From the NCBI GenBank assembly GCA_902702965.1, contig CACRXP010000006.1, positions 2,195,423 through 2,259,422 on the forward strand: a stretch of DNA of 64,000 nt, given 5' to 3'. The notes below the pieces were generated by a model. That model did no database searches, was not told the origin of the DNA, and worked only from the letters and a program-made list of their open reading frames with translations. The number at the start of each line of letters is the position of its first letter. Within the stretch, counting starts at the first letter, position 1. Made by a program: the position numbers and the translations under genes. Positions 34,661-46,106 of this stretch are shown piece after piece. This DNA comes from Spirometra erinaceieuropaei. Its lineage: Eukaryota; Platyhelminthes; Cestoda; Diphyllobothriidea; Diphyllobothriidae.

Positions 34661-34995
34661 TTTGGGCGCCGGGTTAGTCCTAATGGGCTAAAATTAAGAC
34701 TTACCATACCGTTAACCCAAACAATCTTTAGCTCTGTTGAAACAAGGAGGTCCACGCGGCGTGATATTCATCTAAAAAAAATATTGCTTTGTTAATAAGT
34801 GTAGGGTTTCATCAAAATAGGAATTGTTCTAAAATGACGTGCAACAGCCTCGGTTGCCTAAAAATATCTATTTTTTATGATTTTATTTTGATGTTGTACC
34901 TTGTTTAAATCACTCATTTTTGAAGGTTATACTGAGCACCAGTCAGTTAAACGCGCTCTGAAATCTCGTGGTCCGCTTGGCTGGCCGCTCTAACC

Positions 34996-35053
34996 ATGAT
35001 GTTCCTTGGCATCGTTTTATGGATCTGCACGTTCTTTCAATATTCTGTTCGAG
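34996..35053 (+). CDS. Host gene, exon 1 coding part: signal peptide
   Basis: ATG ATG at 34996-35001 opens 19 codons starting MMFLGIVLWICTFF, a compact hydrophobic core that looks like a secretory signal peptide, ending ..QYSVR. A donor GGTAATTG follows: the exon ends at 35053 with one base of a split codon (phase 1). Exon 2 starts with the two bases that complete it, so the frame joins exactly. The exon is too short to show up as a long open frame. The 5' untranslated part and promoter are not delimited. A start at the second ATG is equally possible. The gene was not matched to a named family. Confidence 0.68.
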
Positions 35054-36664
35054 GTAATTGTTTTGTGAGCATTTCGATTTTTTAAGCATTTTTTAAGACA
35101 TTACTTGCTACCCGAGTCCGAAAGCTCAGAACAATAAACAAAATGTTACGGTGTTCGAACCCTCTTCTTCTTCGGTTAGACGTTATTTATTTTACTCATA
35201 GAATTTGAACCACTTTTTCCCCGGTGTGAATTAAAACAGGCATAAGCAAGAGGATTTATTAGTACAACTAGGTTTTGCAAAGACGTATTGAGTGCTATTT
35301 GTCGCTGTTAAGCTTTTTATAACGAATAAGGAGTATACAGCAAGTTGATTTTACACAGCTCGATGCAAAAGCAGCAATGTCATTGTTTATTCAAGCCGAT
35401 GAAAGATGGTTGCTCAAACTGCTATACAGAAGAAAAAAGGGGAGCTAATTAGCTCAAAAAGCTCTTCGTAAATCAGAGAGCTGACAATGGTTAGAACTAG
35501 CTGAGGTTGGCCGCATGGTCTAGCAGTGTCCGCATGCAGGCAGCTTCCAAGTGGTATGGTGTCCGACCTAGCGTTTGTTTCTCCTTCCTTTGTGTGTTTT
35601 TAAGTTGGCCCTTTACATGGATTAGACCATGCATTATGTGCTGTTTTCGTGTTGATTTTCTGTGGGAAGTCGGCTTGTTATGTGCGCCTTATTCGTTGTC
35701 AATGTTATGTAGCGACTCGTAGAAGTTGATAAACCGTCGCGAAGCTTGTTATTACTGGCATGTTCTGCTGTCTACGTCTGCTTTACATAATTGAAATTAA
35801 TTGACGACCTTTTTCAGTTATCGGCGGTTGTCTTTTTATATTCTCATCCGTAGACTACGGGTTTTCACTTCAGATGAAGTAGATTACTGTATGGAAACGC
35901 CCCCTAGTTCTTATTTTACAATTATCTTTCGAGTATTGCTAACCGCTCTTTGGGAATTGCCCCCTGGAATACTTTCTGTTTTACATAAGGAGTATGCGCA
36001 GCTAGTCTTAGGTTTTGACAGCATCATACGGTTTAAGCTAGAAACGATAATGAACACACACGCACACATTAGTTTGGACTCCGAGAACCCTACGTCAAAT
36101 GTATTGAATGCCCCATTAAGAATTCGACGTTCCAACTTTCATCATGTCAACACGGCGAACTCTTCAAACTTACCACAAGTCCTTTTATTTGTTAGGGAAG
36201 CCCTTGAGGAAGAAGTCGTTGGGGTTTGTTTTCTACTCACGTGAGGTCATCTTCCGTCTGAAAAAGCACATGCATAGTCAGCTGTACTCCTGTAACCACT
36301 GATGCGTTATTTTAGACAGCACCATACTTATAGGTGCTTTGTTAGTGTACGCCAGTTTATAATTGTATTGTGGTAAACGAATGCCAAAAGGGCCATCTCT
36401 CACGTAATTGGATGCGTATCGCAGCATGGTAGAGTAAGATGGCGAAAACGCAGTGTGTAACCAACATCGTTGACAGCCTAGGATCCCTTGTAACTCAGTT
36501 GGGTATCAGGAGTTTTCGCTAACAGGACCGCTATTTGTTTCTGTGTCTCGTTGATAAAAGCCTTTTTATTATTGAGTCTGTACGAGGTCTTCATGTCCCT
36601 CATATTTAGTGAAATACAAGCAACGATTTTGATTTTGATTCATAAACGCTTTATTGTCTCCTAG
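35054..36664 (+). other. Intron 1 of host gene
   Basis: 1611 bp, from GTAATT to a pyrimidine-rich CTTTATTGTCTCCTAG. The frame at 35801-36244 shows no family motif and is treated as chance. No mobile element was recognised in it. Confidence 0.6.
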
Positions 36665-38245
36665 CCGATTCGAGCGAACTCTTGGAATTCTTTCAAAATC
36701 CTGATGCAAGTTCTGCGGAATCCATTTACCTGGATGATCGTCAACCCAACGTTATACTGGATGCCCTTTCACAGACATCTCGCTACGTATATTTTTTGGT
36801 TCGGAGCCCATTAAGCACCCAGTACGTTCAGTTCGACTGCAAGACCGCACCTCGTCCCGCATCTGCAGCGGCGCTGAAAGAAATCAGTCTGTGCTGTCGC
36901 GAAGACACCACCAAGGCAGCTCAATGTCATCGTCTAGAGGGTACGGCTAACAAGGGCCACGTCACCTGCGGCAAACTCACTGTTGGATACGCTCTCTGGC
37001 CCCGCGAAGGCGCCTCTTTTAACATCTCTTTAGCGCCAAATTCACCACGTAATACCGCCTACAATGGTCTCATCTCATGTGCCCTTTCTGATGGCGAGGC
37101 CTTCATTGAGTCCAACGAAATCGAATTCCGTGACGCCCTGTTTTATGTGGACAAACTGAACACCCAAAGCAGCAACAACGTCGTCACCAGACCCAGTACC
37201 CTTTCGCCCGCCGACTTCCCACTGAAATTTGAATGCGGAAACGACTTCAGCACGGCAATGAAGAACTGGCCGTCTTGGATGACCGCCGTCTGGCAACAGG
37301 TGGTGCCATTCGAATGGGCATTCTGCTCCGTTGATGGTGGTACAGCACCCGCAGGTTGCGCCGCCAGCAGCACACTAGTCAATCTGGGTGAGGGAATCAC
37401 GACTATGGACGGCATTCTCTATCTCCTCAGTGCCCAGTACCTGCGACTTCATCCAAATAGCGCGGTCGTTTGTCGCCAACGGAATAGTCCCAACCCCATC
37501 GTGGTCTATGCTAGCTCGGTCAAGAGTTCCAGTCCGCCACAAATCACCGGAGGCTTTTCAATCAATGATAAAGCGCTTCCGTTGGATGCGACTGATCGGC
37601 TGGTTGCACTTTCACCACAATCAATGAACTTCGAATTTCTAGACGGCACGACGCTGAGTAATTTCCGACTGCAGGCTTTCTATAGGCGACCCGCAGGGGC
37701 CGCCGGTAAGGATACCAATGTCGTTTGGTACAAGGATGGTCAACAGCTAACCGGTGCTGGTGCCCAGGATTATGGTCTACGCCTGCCCGACAAGGTCAGT
37801 CGAGCCATCGCCGGTCAGTATACGTTGGAGGTCACCAATCCGACTTCACCAACCTTGACATTTGTCTTCAATATCGCCGTTATTGGCCCGCCAAAGTTCC
37901 AGAATGTTGACTGTATGGATGACCTCTTTTACGTTATGGAGGCGGACAGCTACAGAACCGAATGCATTATTAATCCCGGTGAATCTACAATCAAGGTGGG
38001 AGTCAACGGAATAGAGGGGCCTACGACGCAGGATTTACGTCGGCGTCTCGCCAGCGCCCTAGATCTGGCCAACAAGCCAATCAGCCAATTGGAAGTGGAT
38101 TTCTCTGTAACGGGGGACGATAAGTCAGGCCGGAAGGTGGTGGTTAACGTTGGTCGGTTGAAACCCAGTCAAAACTTCCGCCTATCAATCAAGGCTGCGA
38201 ATGGGAACGGACAGTCTCAGGTGGCCGGAACCGTGCGCGTAGTTC
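36665..38245 (+). CDS. Host gene, exon 2: extracellular region with Ig-like domain
   Basis: 1581 bp with acceptor CTCCTAG and donor GTGAGT, both phase 1, the phase pattern common for extracellular modules. With exon 1 numbering it covers residues 20-547. About residues 350-415 look like an I-set Ig domain: VVWYKDGQQL with the core tryptophan at 374, then AGQYTLEVTNPTSP. A cysteine-containing segment (PPKFQNVDCMDD ... YRTEC) and a region resembling a fibronectin type III end (NFRLSIKAANGNGQS) follow. The N-terminal 300 residues are cysteine-containing (for example CCREDTTKAAQCHRL) and I do not recognise them. No transmembrane segment lies within. Coding composition is clear and no stop occurs. 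Translation past 38245 loses any coding character. Likely role is adhesion or receptor binding at the cell surface; this is inferred from architecture. Confidence 0.85.
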
Positions 38246-38952
38246 GTGAGTTGAGACCAGTTCTATTTATTAATTGTTGCTTTGTCGGTGTCGGCACATG
38301 CCTGAGAAATCTTTACATGCGAAAAGTGGCACGTTTTAAACATTTACGTGTAACTGCTCAGGCCCTCATGTCATTTATGCTTTTCTTCTCGTAAACCATG
38401 AATTAGAGATTCTAGTCTGCCATCTGATCTTCGCTGTTTAGTGTATTTTACGTCTCTGAATGTTTAAGCAGCTTATTCTCTAAACTGTCGCCCTTATTGG
38501 GGTCCGCTGGTCGGATGAATAGTATTTAATCATCCTTCTTTTTCTTCCCTATTTTGTGTCAGAACGGCATATGACATTCGGTTCGGCTGGATCGTCCGGA
38601 CAGTGTATCTGTATCTAGTGCTCTCCTCCCGTCACTGTCACTGCCCTATCGTTGTACAACAGCGTTTGCATTTTGACGTAGAAAGATTTGTTTGTCAGGG
38701 TGAAATGAGAATGATGCCGCGAACGCCGACGGGCCCAATTTCTTGAGAGCCCTCCTTGCGCACATCTGCCACCTCATTGTCCCGCTGACAATGTTACGCT
38801 CTTCAGTTTATGGAGGTTACAACATAGCGTCTATAAACAAAAAGTAAAATAACCGAACTCAGCATTAAGTTCCAAAACCAATGAAAAATCTTTCATCAAA
38901 GCACACACATTACAGCCTGTCTGTTTATTTCGCAATTTGCCACAATCTGGTT

Positions 38953-39077
38953 ATTCATTGATATTTTGGCAGATTTTGAATAATTCATATTGACCCAACT
39001 GTGAATAACCGAGGCGCCGAGTTTTTCACAGTTGGGTCAATATGAATTATTCAAAATCTGCCAAAATATCAATGAAT
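38953..39077. repeat. Perfect 53-bp fold-back (inverted repeat, 19-bp spacer)
   Basis: 38953-39005 is the exact reverse complement of 39025-39077 by base-by-base comparison. The right arm is the 3' tail of SINE-B (CACAGTTGGGTCAATATGAA), with the end of the tRNA-like part in the spacer (CCGAGGCGCCGAG). It looks like a SINE tail copied back on itself. Confidence 0.97.
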
Positions 39078-39084
39078 TACGTGA

Positions 39085-39360
39085 GCCTAGTAGTCATCTG
39101 GTAGATTCTGGGTGAATTACTTAGGGAATCCTGCTTGGGCAGTCAACTTACTGTATCAGATTTGGTGGATTCCAGACGTTGCAGTAGGTTGGGCGGGTAA
39201 CTTGACCCAAGTGTGATAAAACTCGCGTCGTCCGGCGGGGCCTCGTAGCTCAGGTGGTTAGAGCGTTGGCTGTACTAAAGCCTTCCCCCTTACTGCGTGG
39301 GTTCGAATCCCACCGAGGCGCCGAGTTTTTCACAGTTGGGTCAATATGAACAATCCGGTT
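39085..39360 (+). repeat. SINE-B copy, full: 5' body, tRNA-like core, tail
   Basis: 5' body (GTAGATTCTGGGTGAATTAC, CTTGGGCAGTCAACTTACTG) then the tRNA-like core 39240-39319 with A box TAGCTCAGGTGG (39246-39257) and B box GGTTCGAATCC (39300-39310). The tail is GAGTTTTTCACAGTTGGGTC. The core can fold its acceptor ends (GCCTCG with CGAGGC). Short inverted sequences (TTGACCCAAGTGTGA before, TCACAGTTGGGTCAA after) flank it. A real tRNA gene is unlikely because of these conserved flanks and the many copies. Confidence 0.8.
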
Positions 39361-40635
39361 AGCATAATCTGAAAGCATGGTATGAAGTCGCCATTTGGAT
39401 ATCCCATGCGTCCACAAAATACCATGTCTAAGAGGATTAGGGGGTTGGTGTTCCTCTCCCTGGAAGGCCAAATTCACACGAACCAATGGATGGCAGTACG
39501 CCTTTTACACCGTACCGACTGTGCAGTTGAACTGTTAGCCTCTATCTTTACAAGCAAATTCGACCATTACTTTCAGCACCCACTCCGTCGCGTAGTCATC
39601 TAAGGTCCTCGGCTGATTTCGCAACTGCACACAGGGCAGAGTGTTTTTTGTCCATTGTTCTGAGTCTATTGCCTTCACCAATGTACACGCTCAAGAAGTT
39701 TTATCGAAAAATTAAAGGGACATGGGGTGGTCATTTCTGGCGATACGTCAACTCGCTTGGAGAAAGACGTTGGCCAATCAGCAGTTTTGCAACCCTTAGC
39801 TTGACGTTGCTTACTACGACGATAAGCCCTGTTTGTTCTAGCTGCTCTCTCCCTCTAGCAGAAGAGACAACAAGGCGACCAGGCGGTGGTATGATTATGC
39901 TTGCAGTTGAACACTATCCACTCCGGTCGCCTTGACCTTGGGTCGCACACCTGTGGTGCCCTAACATGCTTTTTTGTTGCTGTCCACTCGGCAAGCAGAA
40001 TGAGAATGCGAACCATCCCCCTCGGCCCACCACATTGTAAGCCGCAGAGGACGGTCGGTAGATACCATTCTGTCGTTTTTGCGAATTCTGCCCATTTTGT
40101 AGTTAACTGATCTAACCAGGTCGGTGGCTAGCCCCTCCTAAAGGTACCCTCTCTCTCCCTGTCTCTCTGTCTAGTGATCATCTGCCGTTTGTTCGTCCAA
40201 TCCGAAAGCCTGCTCGTTTCTAAGGTAGTCCTAGATGAAATCCTTTTCACCCTCGGGCACATGCGGGCTCGTCAGACAGACTGCGTTATCTTTTCGTGGC
40301 TGTCGTCCCATGACGGTAATCAGTGGTGTTTTAGTGTCGCTTAAGTTATATACACTCCTAATCACCGTTTCATCTGTCTTGTTTGGCATCGCTCCTTGAT
40401 TTTCTATCCACAATATGAGCAACATGAGTTAGCAGCCTGATTCCTAGAGCCAACAAGCCCGACTTGCGGCTGATTGCACTACTTCTGATGACTAATCACC
40501 TACTCATAGAGGTTATTTGACATTACTGGACCACGAGTTGATTGGCAGTCGGTGTGTGTTTCCCACGCCTAGTAAAATGTTTGACAAACTGCTGGCTCTC
40601 ACTTTCACTTCGCACGTTCCAGGACATCTTGTTTG
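39361..40635. other. No recognised feature
   Basis: Intronic stretch with short frames only. A CTCTCTCCCTGTCTCTCTGTC tract lies near 40150. No family motif was recognised. Confidence 0.4.
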
Positions 40636-40786
40636 GAGATTAAGGGCTATTTTGGGAGATTTTGAATAAGTAATTTTGACCCAACAGTGAAAAACTCGGC
40701 GACCTCGGTGGGATTCGAACCCAAGACAACAAGGGGCGAACTTTAGTACAGTCAGCGCTTTAGCCATCTGAGCCACGAGGCTGGTG
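40636..40786 (-). repeat. SINE-B copy, minus strand
   Basis: tRNA-like core 40701-40781 on the minus strand with B box GGGTTCGAATCCC and the A box in reverse (GAGCCACGAGG). The tail GACCCAACAGTGAAAAACTC lies at its left. It is head-to-head with the next copy. Confidence 0.75.
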
Positions 40787-40787
40787 G

Positions 40788-40950
40788 GTAACTTGAACCC
40801 AATGTGATTAAACTCATGGCTCCCGGTGGTGCCTTGTAGCTCGGGTGGCCAGAGCGTTGACTGTGCTAGAGCCTTCCCCTTTGCTGTCGTGGATTCGAAT
40901 CCCACCGGGGTCGCCGAGTTTCTCACAATTGGGTCTGAACGAATCACTTG
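40788..40950 (+). repeat. SINE-B copy, plus strand
   Basis: Core 40828-40911: A box TTGTAGCTCGGGTGG, B box GGATTCGAATCCC, tail GAGTTTCTCACAATTGGGTC. The preceding GAACCCAATGTGATTAAACTC repeats the tail motif in inverse. Confidence 0.78.
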
Positions 40951-41655
40951 GGAATGATGGGCGGTAGGTAGGTGTGTGGGCTCAATTCAAAAATCTTCAA
41001 ATTTTCCTCCTGTTGAACAGAGTCCTATGGTGTAAAGAAGAAAACACGATCTCTGGGACAATACGTGTCTGAGCTTTCGGTCCCGTACATGAGGCCATCG
41101 TCAGAGACTGTTCGATGCGGCGCCAAATGAGCAGTTTTTGTAGTCAAACAAAGAAGGGGGTAGGAGTGCAGAGCGTGGTGTTCGCGATAAGGCCGAGTCC
41201 ACGCCGTCTCACGGCGTCGTGACTGCGTGCACCCTTGGCTGGGAATCGGGTCTCCCCCACGTAGTCGATGATTCAAAAATCGGTCCGTTCGATCCACTTT
41301 ATAGTTTTCCCGCCTTATCACCTCCTCTTGCCGGAAACCGCCTAGTGGGCGACTTCATGCTCAGTGAGATATCGACACTAGAACAGGCGGCCTAGCTGGG
41401 AATGTTGTTGTCTCTCCTCTCCTATCAGCGGCACACACAGCACATCCCATTTCAGTTGGCGTGGTGTCCCTTCAGTTCTCGAAAGTTCCTTCATTATTCC
41501 ACGATGTTTTCAGTTGTTCGGCTGTGTTATAAGGGAGGAAACTTATCTGTTTATCCACGAAGGTTATCCTGTACCCTAATTGTCTCTCACTTACAGCGAA
41601 ACCTTCACTGGCCGTCTCGCCCTCTGACTCCTCCTGTACTTCTGGCTGTGATCAG
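40951..41655. other. No recognised feature
   Basis: Short frames, no repeat match noticed. The last 60 bases are rich in C and T and end in a CAG that could serve as a splice acceptor for the next entry. Confidence 0.4.
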
Positions 41656-41826
41656 GCGCCCTTCCTTGTTCGCTGCGTGCTCGACAAAGCAGTCGAATCC
41701 AAGTGGAAGGATACCTTTAGCATACTTGTGGATCAGGGATGGTTACTCGGCAGAATGTGGACTTTGGAGGAGATTCTTGCGGACTCCCAGTTGGCCCCCT
41801 ATTTCCAGTTCAATCCAAACGATACG
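41656..41826 (+). CDS. Candidate internal exon, unknown product
   Basis: After a pyrimidine-rich tract ending GCTGTGATCAG, 57 codons read APFLVRCVLDKAVESKWKDT onward, through GWLLGRMWTLEEILADSQLA to FQFNPNDT. Composition (four tryptophans in the frame, no low complexity) looks protein-coding. The exon would start and end in phase 0. The proposed donor GTTCGT is weak, and a C/T-rich stretch ending CTTTAG follows only 67 bases later, so a tiny intron is also possible. I do not recognise the protein. It could belong to the host gene above, to a nested gene, or be chance. Confidence 0.35.
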
Positions 41827-41931
41827 GTTCGTGCCCATATTCTCCCTTTACTTTCTCCTTCGCTTCTCCTTTCACCACCTCTCTTTCTCTTTAGATTGTT
41901 GTATATATACCATTATAACATATATCTATAA

Positions 41932-42185
41932 TGGCGTTTCCGACAAAGACAAGGGAGACTGGAATGGCCATTTCGGACTTATTAGTCATCGTCAGTCGGT
42001 CATACCCAACCGCGAAGTGTGGAACACCCGAGGCTCGAACTCGTGACCTGTTAGTTAGAAGTCCAACGCCTCTAACCACTGGGTCACGAGCCCGTAGTCC
42101 TGTCGGTTTCGATCGGGAATATACAATGGTAGAAGGGGGGCGCTCACCGATCGTTCTTACAGAACTCACTCGTTCCGTTGTGTAA
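41932..42185 (-). repeat. SINE-C copy, minus strand
   Basis: The tRNA-Arg-like head in reverse (CTCGAACTCGTGACC, ACTTCTAAC, CCACTGGGTCACGAGCCC), the GTCTTTGTCGG block at its left, and the TACCATTGTATATTCCCGATC block at its right. The right edge carries AACTCACTCGTTCCGTTGTG, the shared terminal block. Confidence 0.8.
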
Positions 42186-42984
42186 GACGATGAGGAGGAG
42201 CCTATCTCTGAACCAGGTGTTTACTAATCCGACATTTCGAACTAGCGTGCGAGTCCATCGTCACGGATTAGGAAAGTGTACAGGCCAAAGAGAAATTAAC
42301 TCACCTCCTGTGAAAGTCACCTTCAATCACCCTGTCGAGATGTTTGCGCTGCACCTGATAAGTGACTGGCGGAGCTATGCGCTCATTGGCTGAGTCATAG
42401 TTTGAGTCACCCTATTGACCCACGAGCACGGCGTGGTTACAGCACAATACTGCCTTGGAGCGGATGAGTGAGCGGCCGCCAAGGACTGTTAGCATTCTTG
42501 CCCGAAATCCGGCTGGTCATCCTCATCTAGGCTTCCTTGCTAGTCTTACTAGGATGATTGGTTTTGCAGCAACCGCACTGACGTGGTATTCTAACAGTGA
42601 TACAGGTAACTGAGCATTCGATTTACCAACCGTTCATCAGGCGCGGTAGGAAAACTCCCTGCGCGGACGAGTCTCACTTCTAACTGAGCTGTACATCTTA
42701 CTCTGCCCTTGACAGTGGACTCGGGCGAGAGCTCAGAATACTGAAGGGGTACAACACTGAGTGTCAAACGTTAACTGTCAGAGGTGAGTGCCGTTCCGGG
42801 CCTCATAACGGTTAAGGGGTGGCGGTTAGACTAGCTCGCTGCTAGCGCAGTAACGTCTGCAATCTCCGCCGCCTATGGGAAGAGGCGACGCCTACCTTCA
42901 CGCTTTCTGTCGTACTGATCCGTTTGGGCGTTGGCGGTCATCGCGCACGGGCGTAGCACTAGTCTTGGTTGCCAAGCCCGCACC
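42186..42984. other. No recognised feature
   Basis: No frame or repeat-family match recognised. Confidence 0.4.
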
Positions 42985-43175
42985 GACGCCCTATCGTGAT
43001 CATTCCAGTCTTCCTTGTCTTTGTCGGTAATAACATTCGGCCTAGATCATGCGCCGATGTGCGACTGCTGGCTGGGCTCGAGATAGAGAGCCCTTAACGC
43101 CTGACGGGACGAGTGAGTTCCGTAAAAACTGTTGGTGAGCGCCCCTCTACCATTCTATCGTGAGCCTAAAAGCCG
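42985..43175 (+). repeat. SINE-C partial copy (no head)
   Basis: Starts at the block CCAGTCTTCCTTGTCTTTGTCGG and runs through GGCTGGGCTCGAG to GGTGAGCGCCCCTCTACCAT. The tRNA-like head is missing. Confidence 0.7.
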
Positions 43176-43329
43176 TGATGTATAGGAAGACCGCTGACAC
43201 GCGCCAAATCCCAAGTTACCGCTGTGAACGCCCGTTATGCCACAAACAATCCTGTATGTAAGCTCATTATAAAAGGGTCGAAACATCCGGAAAAGGGATA
43301 AAAGGGCAAAGAGTTCAGATTCACCTAAC

Positions 43330-43530
43330 CCAATTCTGAAGAAATCGGCGACTCAGAGTGATTCGAACGCATCACAACAAGGGCAAGGCTTGAGTGCAGC
43401 CAACGCTCCAACCACCTGAGCTACGATGACCCGACCTTGGTCCGTGAGTTTAATAGCATTTGGATCAAGTCACCCGCCTACCCTGCTGCAGCGCATGGAG
43501 TTCACCAACTTTTGTAAACTAAGCCACCTG
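43330..43530 (-). repeat. SINE-B copy, minus strand
   Basis: Core 43347-43431 (reverse B box GATTCGAAC, reverse A box CACCTGAGCTAC). It continues into the 5' body, read in reverse, with GAGTTTAATAGCATTTGGATC. Confidence 0.7.
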
Positions 43531-43594
43531 CTCAAGCACATTTTCCGAAGCATTCGTTCTAGAGTCAACAAGATGACGAACAGACACATTCGGT

Positions 43595-43775
43595 GGCTGA
43601 ATTCGTCCAAATGCGACTAAACTCAGGGCTCTCGGTCGGGACCTCGTACTTCAGATGGTTAGGTTGTTGGTCATACTTGAGCCTCGCTCTGGCTGTCGTG
43701 GGTTCGAACCCCACCGAGACCACTGATTTTTTCACAATCAGGTCAAATAAATTATTCAACTCTGCCCTAAATACC
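43595..43775 (+). repeat. SINE-B copy, plus strand
   Basis: Core 43639-43721 with B box GGGTTCGAACCCC; tail ATTTTTTCACAATCAGGTCA and AATTATTCAACTCTGCC. The A box region is altered (TACTTCAGATGG). Confidence 0.72.
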
Positions 43776-45049
43776 TATTAAACTACTAGAACTCCACTGC
43801 GTAAATTATCTCTTCAAGATCGACGAGTGTCCTACAGCCTCGTAGAACACAGCAGGTAACCCGGAGACAGAACAGGCAAAGGTCTGGCTTGTGCTTCCAT
43901 CCACTGACAATATTACAGACAGTTGAGCCCCGGTATCCCCCACACAATCCGACACCTGACCGCGAGATCGAGCAGCCCCTTGCTAGAAAGTGAAACGGTA
44001 AAACTCCTCTATCTGACTCAGCGTAACTCTTGCGAAATCAACTGCCTTGGTGATACCGGCGAACGGCAACAGATCCGTATAAGAAGACAAGCTGGGACGG
44101 GGGGGGGATAACGGATCCGTTGTCTGTGGGGGCGGAACACTGCGCAAACTTTGAGTACACGCTCGCTTTTCAGCCCAGGACTGAGGAAATGACCTCACAG
44201 ACAGATAAACAATGGAGCCTTCATCGATCGCAGCCGAAGGAACGAAACAGCGGGCGGGCCCTGGGCCAAGCGCGCGAACAGAAGAACATGAGCCAGACGC
44301 GAAAGCAGACGTCCCAAAGGCCAGATCAAGCGAAGACGCAACCGTTAACACCAGGCAGAAGTCACAACTCGCGCGGGCAGTGTTAAGCGTAGTCGAGGGT
44401 GCGAACGTGATTAGAGGCCCAAGCCTGCAGACGTGGGTGATGAACGCCAACACCCAAACACGGCTCCCCAGTGGATTAGCAGGGCAGAAGGCGTGAAGGT
44501 AGGCGTCATGACAATACCCCTCTCCCTCAGCTGCGGAAACTGCAGAGACTACCCCGCTACGTACTGGCGTAAGTGACTGTGGGGCGCGACACAGTACTCA
44601 GCCTGTCTGCTTTAAAAGGTCAAGACAATGCAGCCATGATTCTCGAGTTAAAGTAAACTTAATTGATTGAAAAAGCAGCAGATCGTTTTCCGCATATCTT
44701 TTACACGGACTCTCAAGGTTATTGCAGGGCGTACAGCAAATGACTCGTGTAATCTGTGTTCCGATTTATCAGTTTTCTCTATCTGTCTGTCTGTGTGTGT
44801 CCCTTGCCTGCTCTACCTTGCTGTAGAGCACACAGTGAACATAGTCGGGCACGATTGTTGAAATTTCGTCCCCCCTTAAACGGGACACGCGGTAGATGCG
44901 CTGGATCAACACTGACACAGGAGCTAGATCTGAGCCTGACAGGCGTTATCGGCGATGGGTAATCATAAAAATGACAACATTGGGTTGTGGTGGCCAGCCT
45001 AGTTGCTGGTCCAGTCCGTGCTGCCCTCCCCCCTCCTCCTCAATTTTTA
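43776..45049. other. No recognised feature
   Basis: Frames on both strands at 43983-44496 are open but low in distinct motifs and mutually antisense. I do not assign them. Confidence 0.4.
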
Positions 45050-45300
45050 TTCTGGAACAAAATCCTGGCCGGTGTGGTTTGTGAACCAGGGGGTGTGGTG
45101 GTACGCCTAGGTGCGGGTTTACGTCCTGCCAGCCACCTGTGACCTCTCCCGCCTCCGGTGTTCTCGACTGTCCTGACACCGGGTCCAGGTTTGGGGGAGG
45201 GGGGAGGAGAGGGTGCGGTAGATTCAGCGCAAGTCACCGTCCCTGCTCCCGCCCTGCTGCGGAACGCATCGTCGGCAATGACGGCCGAACTGTCGCGTGC
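45050..45300 (+). repeat. Family A dispersed repeat, copy 4
   Basis: GGGGGTGTGGTGGTACGCCTAGGTGCGG, cited here in two blocks (GGGGGTGTGGTGG and TACGCCTAGGTGCGG), then TCTCGACTGTCCTGACACCGGG and AAGTCACCGTCCCTGCTCC. This gives the clearest short version of the family, about 240 bp. Confidence 0.7.
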
Positions 45301-46050
45301 GTGTGGGTAACTTATTTGAGTTTCTGGTGGTAACTTTACTCAGGAATGATGGGACCGTTCTTGGTAGGTAAGACGTAGTTACATCATTTTTGGAATTCTG
45401 CCCACCCGGACCGGACAGGCGGCTAGACGTTGACGAAGGCATTATACTCTGTAGCTATCGGGGGGCAGTTACTTTTTCCTACCTCTTTCCTGGCAGTTTG
45501 ATATCTTTCCTCCGAGCAATGTTAGTGACAGGAGAGAGCAGAATTGCTAGTTCGGACTTGAACGCCTTCGTTAAAGCGCATCATCATGTTGGGAAGCTCG
45601 GAAATTTGGATGTGGACCAGTTGGTCAGAAGTTCTATCACCTGAGCCATGCCCCATACGCTCCATTGGCCGAGATCAGGGATATTAAAAGACATGTGGTA
45701 GTAATGTTCACCGATCTGTCCTGTGTGTGTGTGGGAAGGTAAAAGAGTAGGTGTTTGTCCTTGGACTCCCGACTGGGAGCCGTCATACTCACAACCACTC
45801 ACCGGTGAGCAGTCAACACTCACGAAGCACTGCCGATAAAGGCAGAACGGAAATTCCTGTTTCAGTCGGAAGAGTTACCTGAGCAGCCTTACTGTGTGAT
45901 CAGTATCAGTTAGGTTTGTGGAGGGCAGCCTATCTGTTTCTGCTGACAGATCCGACTTAACTGTCCTTGAAAAAAAACCGGTTTGGAGCAACTAGAGTCA
46001 CCTCGACTGCAGTTTGTAGCCGGCGGAAATGCTGTACACTATTTGACTTC
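45301..46050. other. No recognised feature
   Basis: No frame or repeat match recognised. A GTGTGTGTGTG run lies near 45725. Confidence 0.4.
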
Positions 46051-46106
46051 AGGAGAAAAAGAAGAAGAAGAGGAGGAGGAGGAAGAAGAAGAAGAAAGGG
46101 AGAAAA
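46051..46106 (+). repeat. Purine-rich (GAA/GGA)n tract
   Basis: An almost pure A/G stretch of GAA, GGA and GAG units. Confidence 0.9.

Noticed and set aside
35801..36244. 147-codon plus-strand frame in intron 1
   Set aside because: No motif, AT-rich codon use unlike the neighbouring exon, and exon 1 joins exon 2 in phase without it.
38246..38394. Extension of exon 2 to the stop at 38392
   Set aside because: A strong GTGAGT donor lies at 38246 and the sequence after it has no coding character.
39240..39319. Candidate tRNA gene
   Set aside because: A and B boxes are good, but the same core with the same long flanks recurs at many places in the window, so it is a SINE. The other tRNA-like cores were rejected as genes for the same reason.
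43983..44496. Overlapping open frames on both strands (156 codons minus, 94 codons plus)
   Set aside because: They are antisense to each other, without domain motifs or splice context, and probably open by composition.
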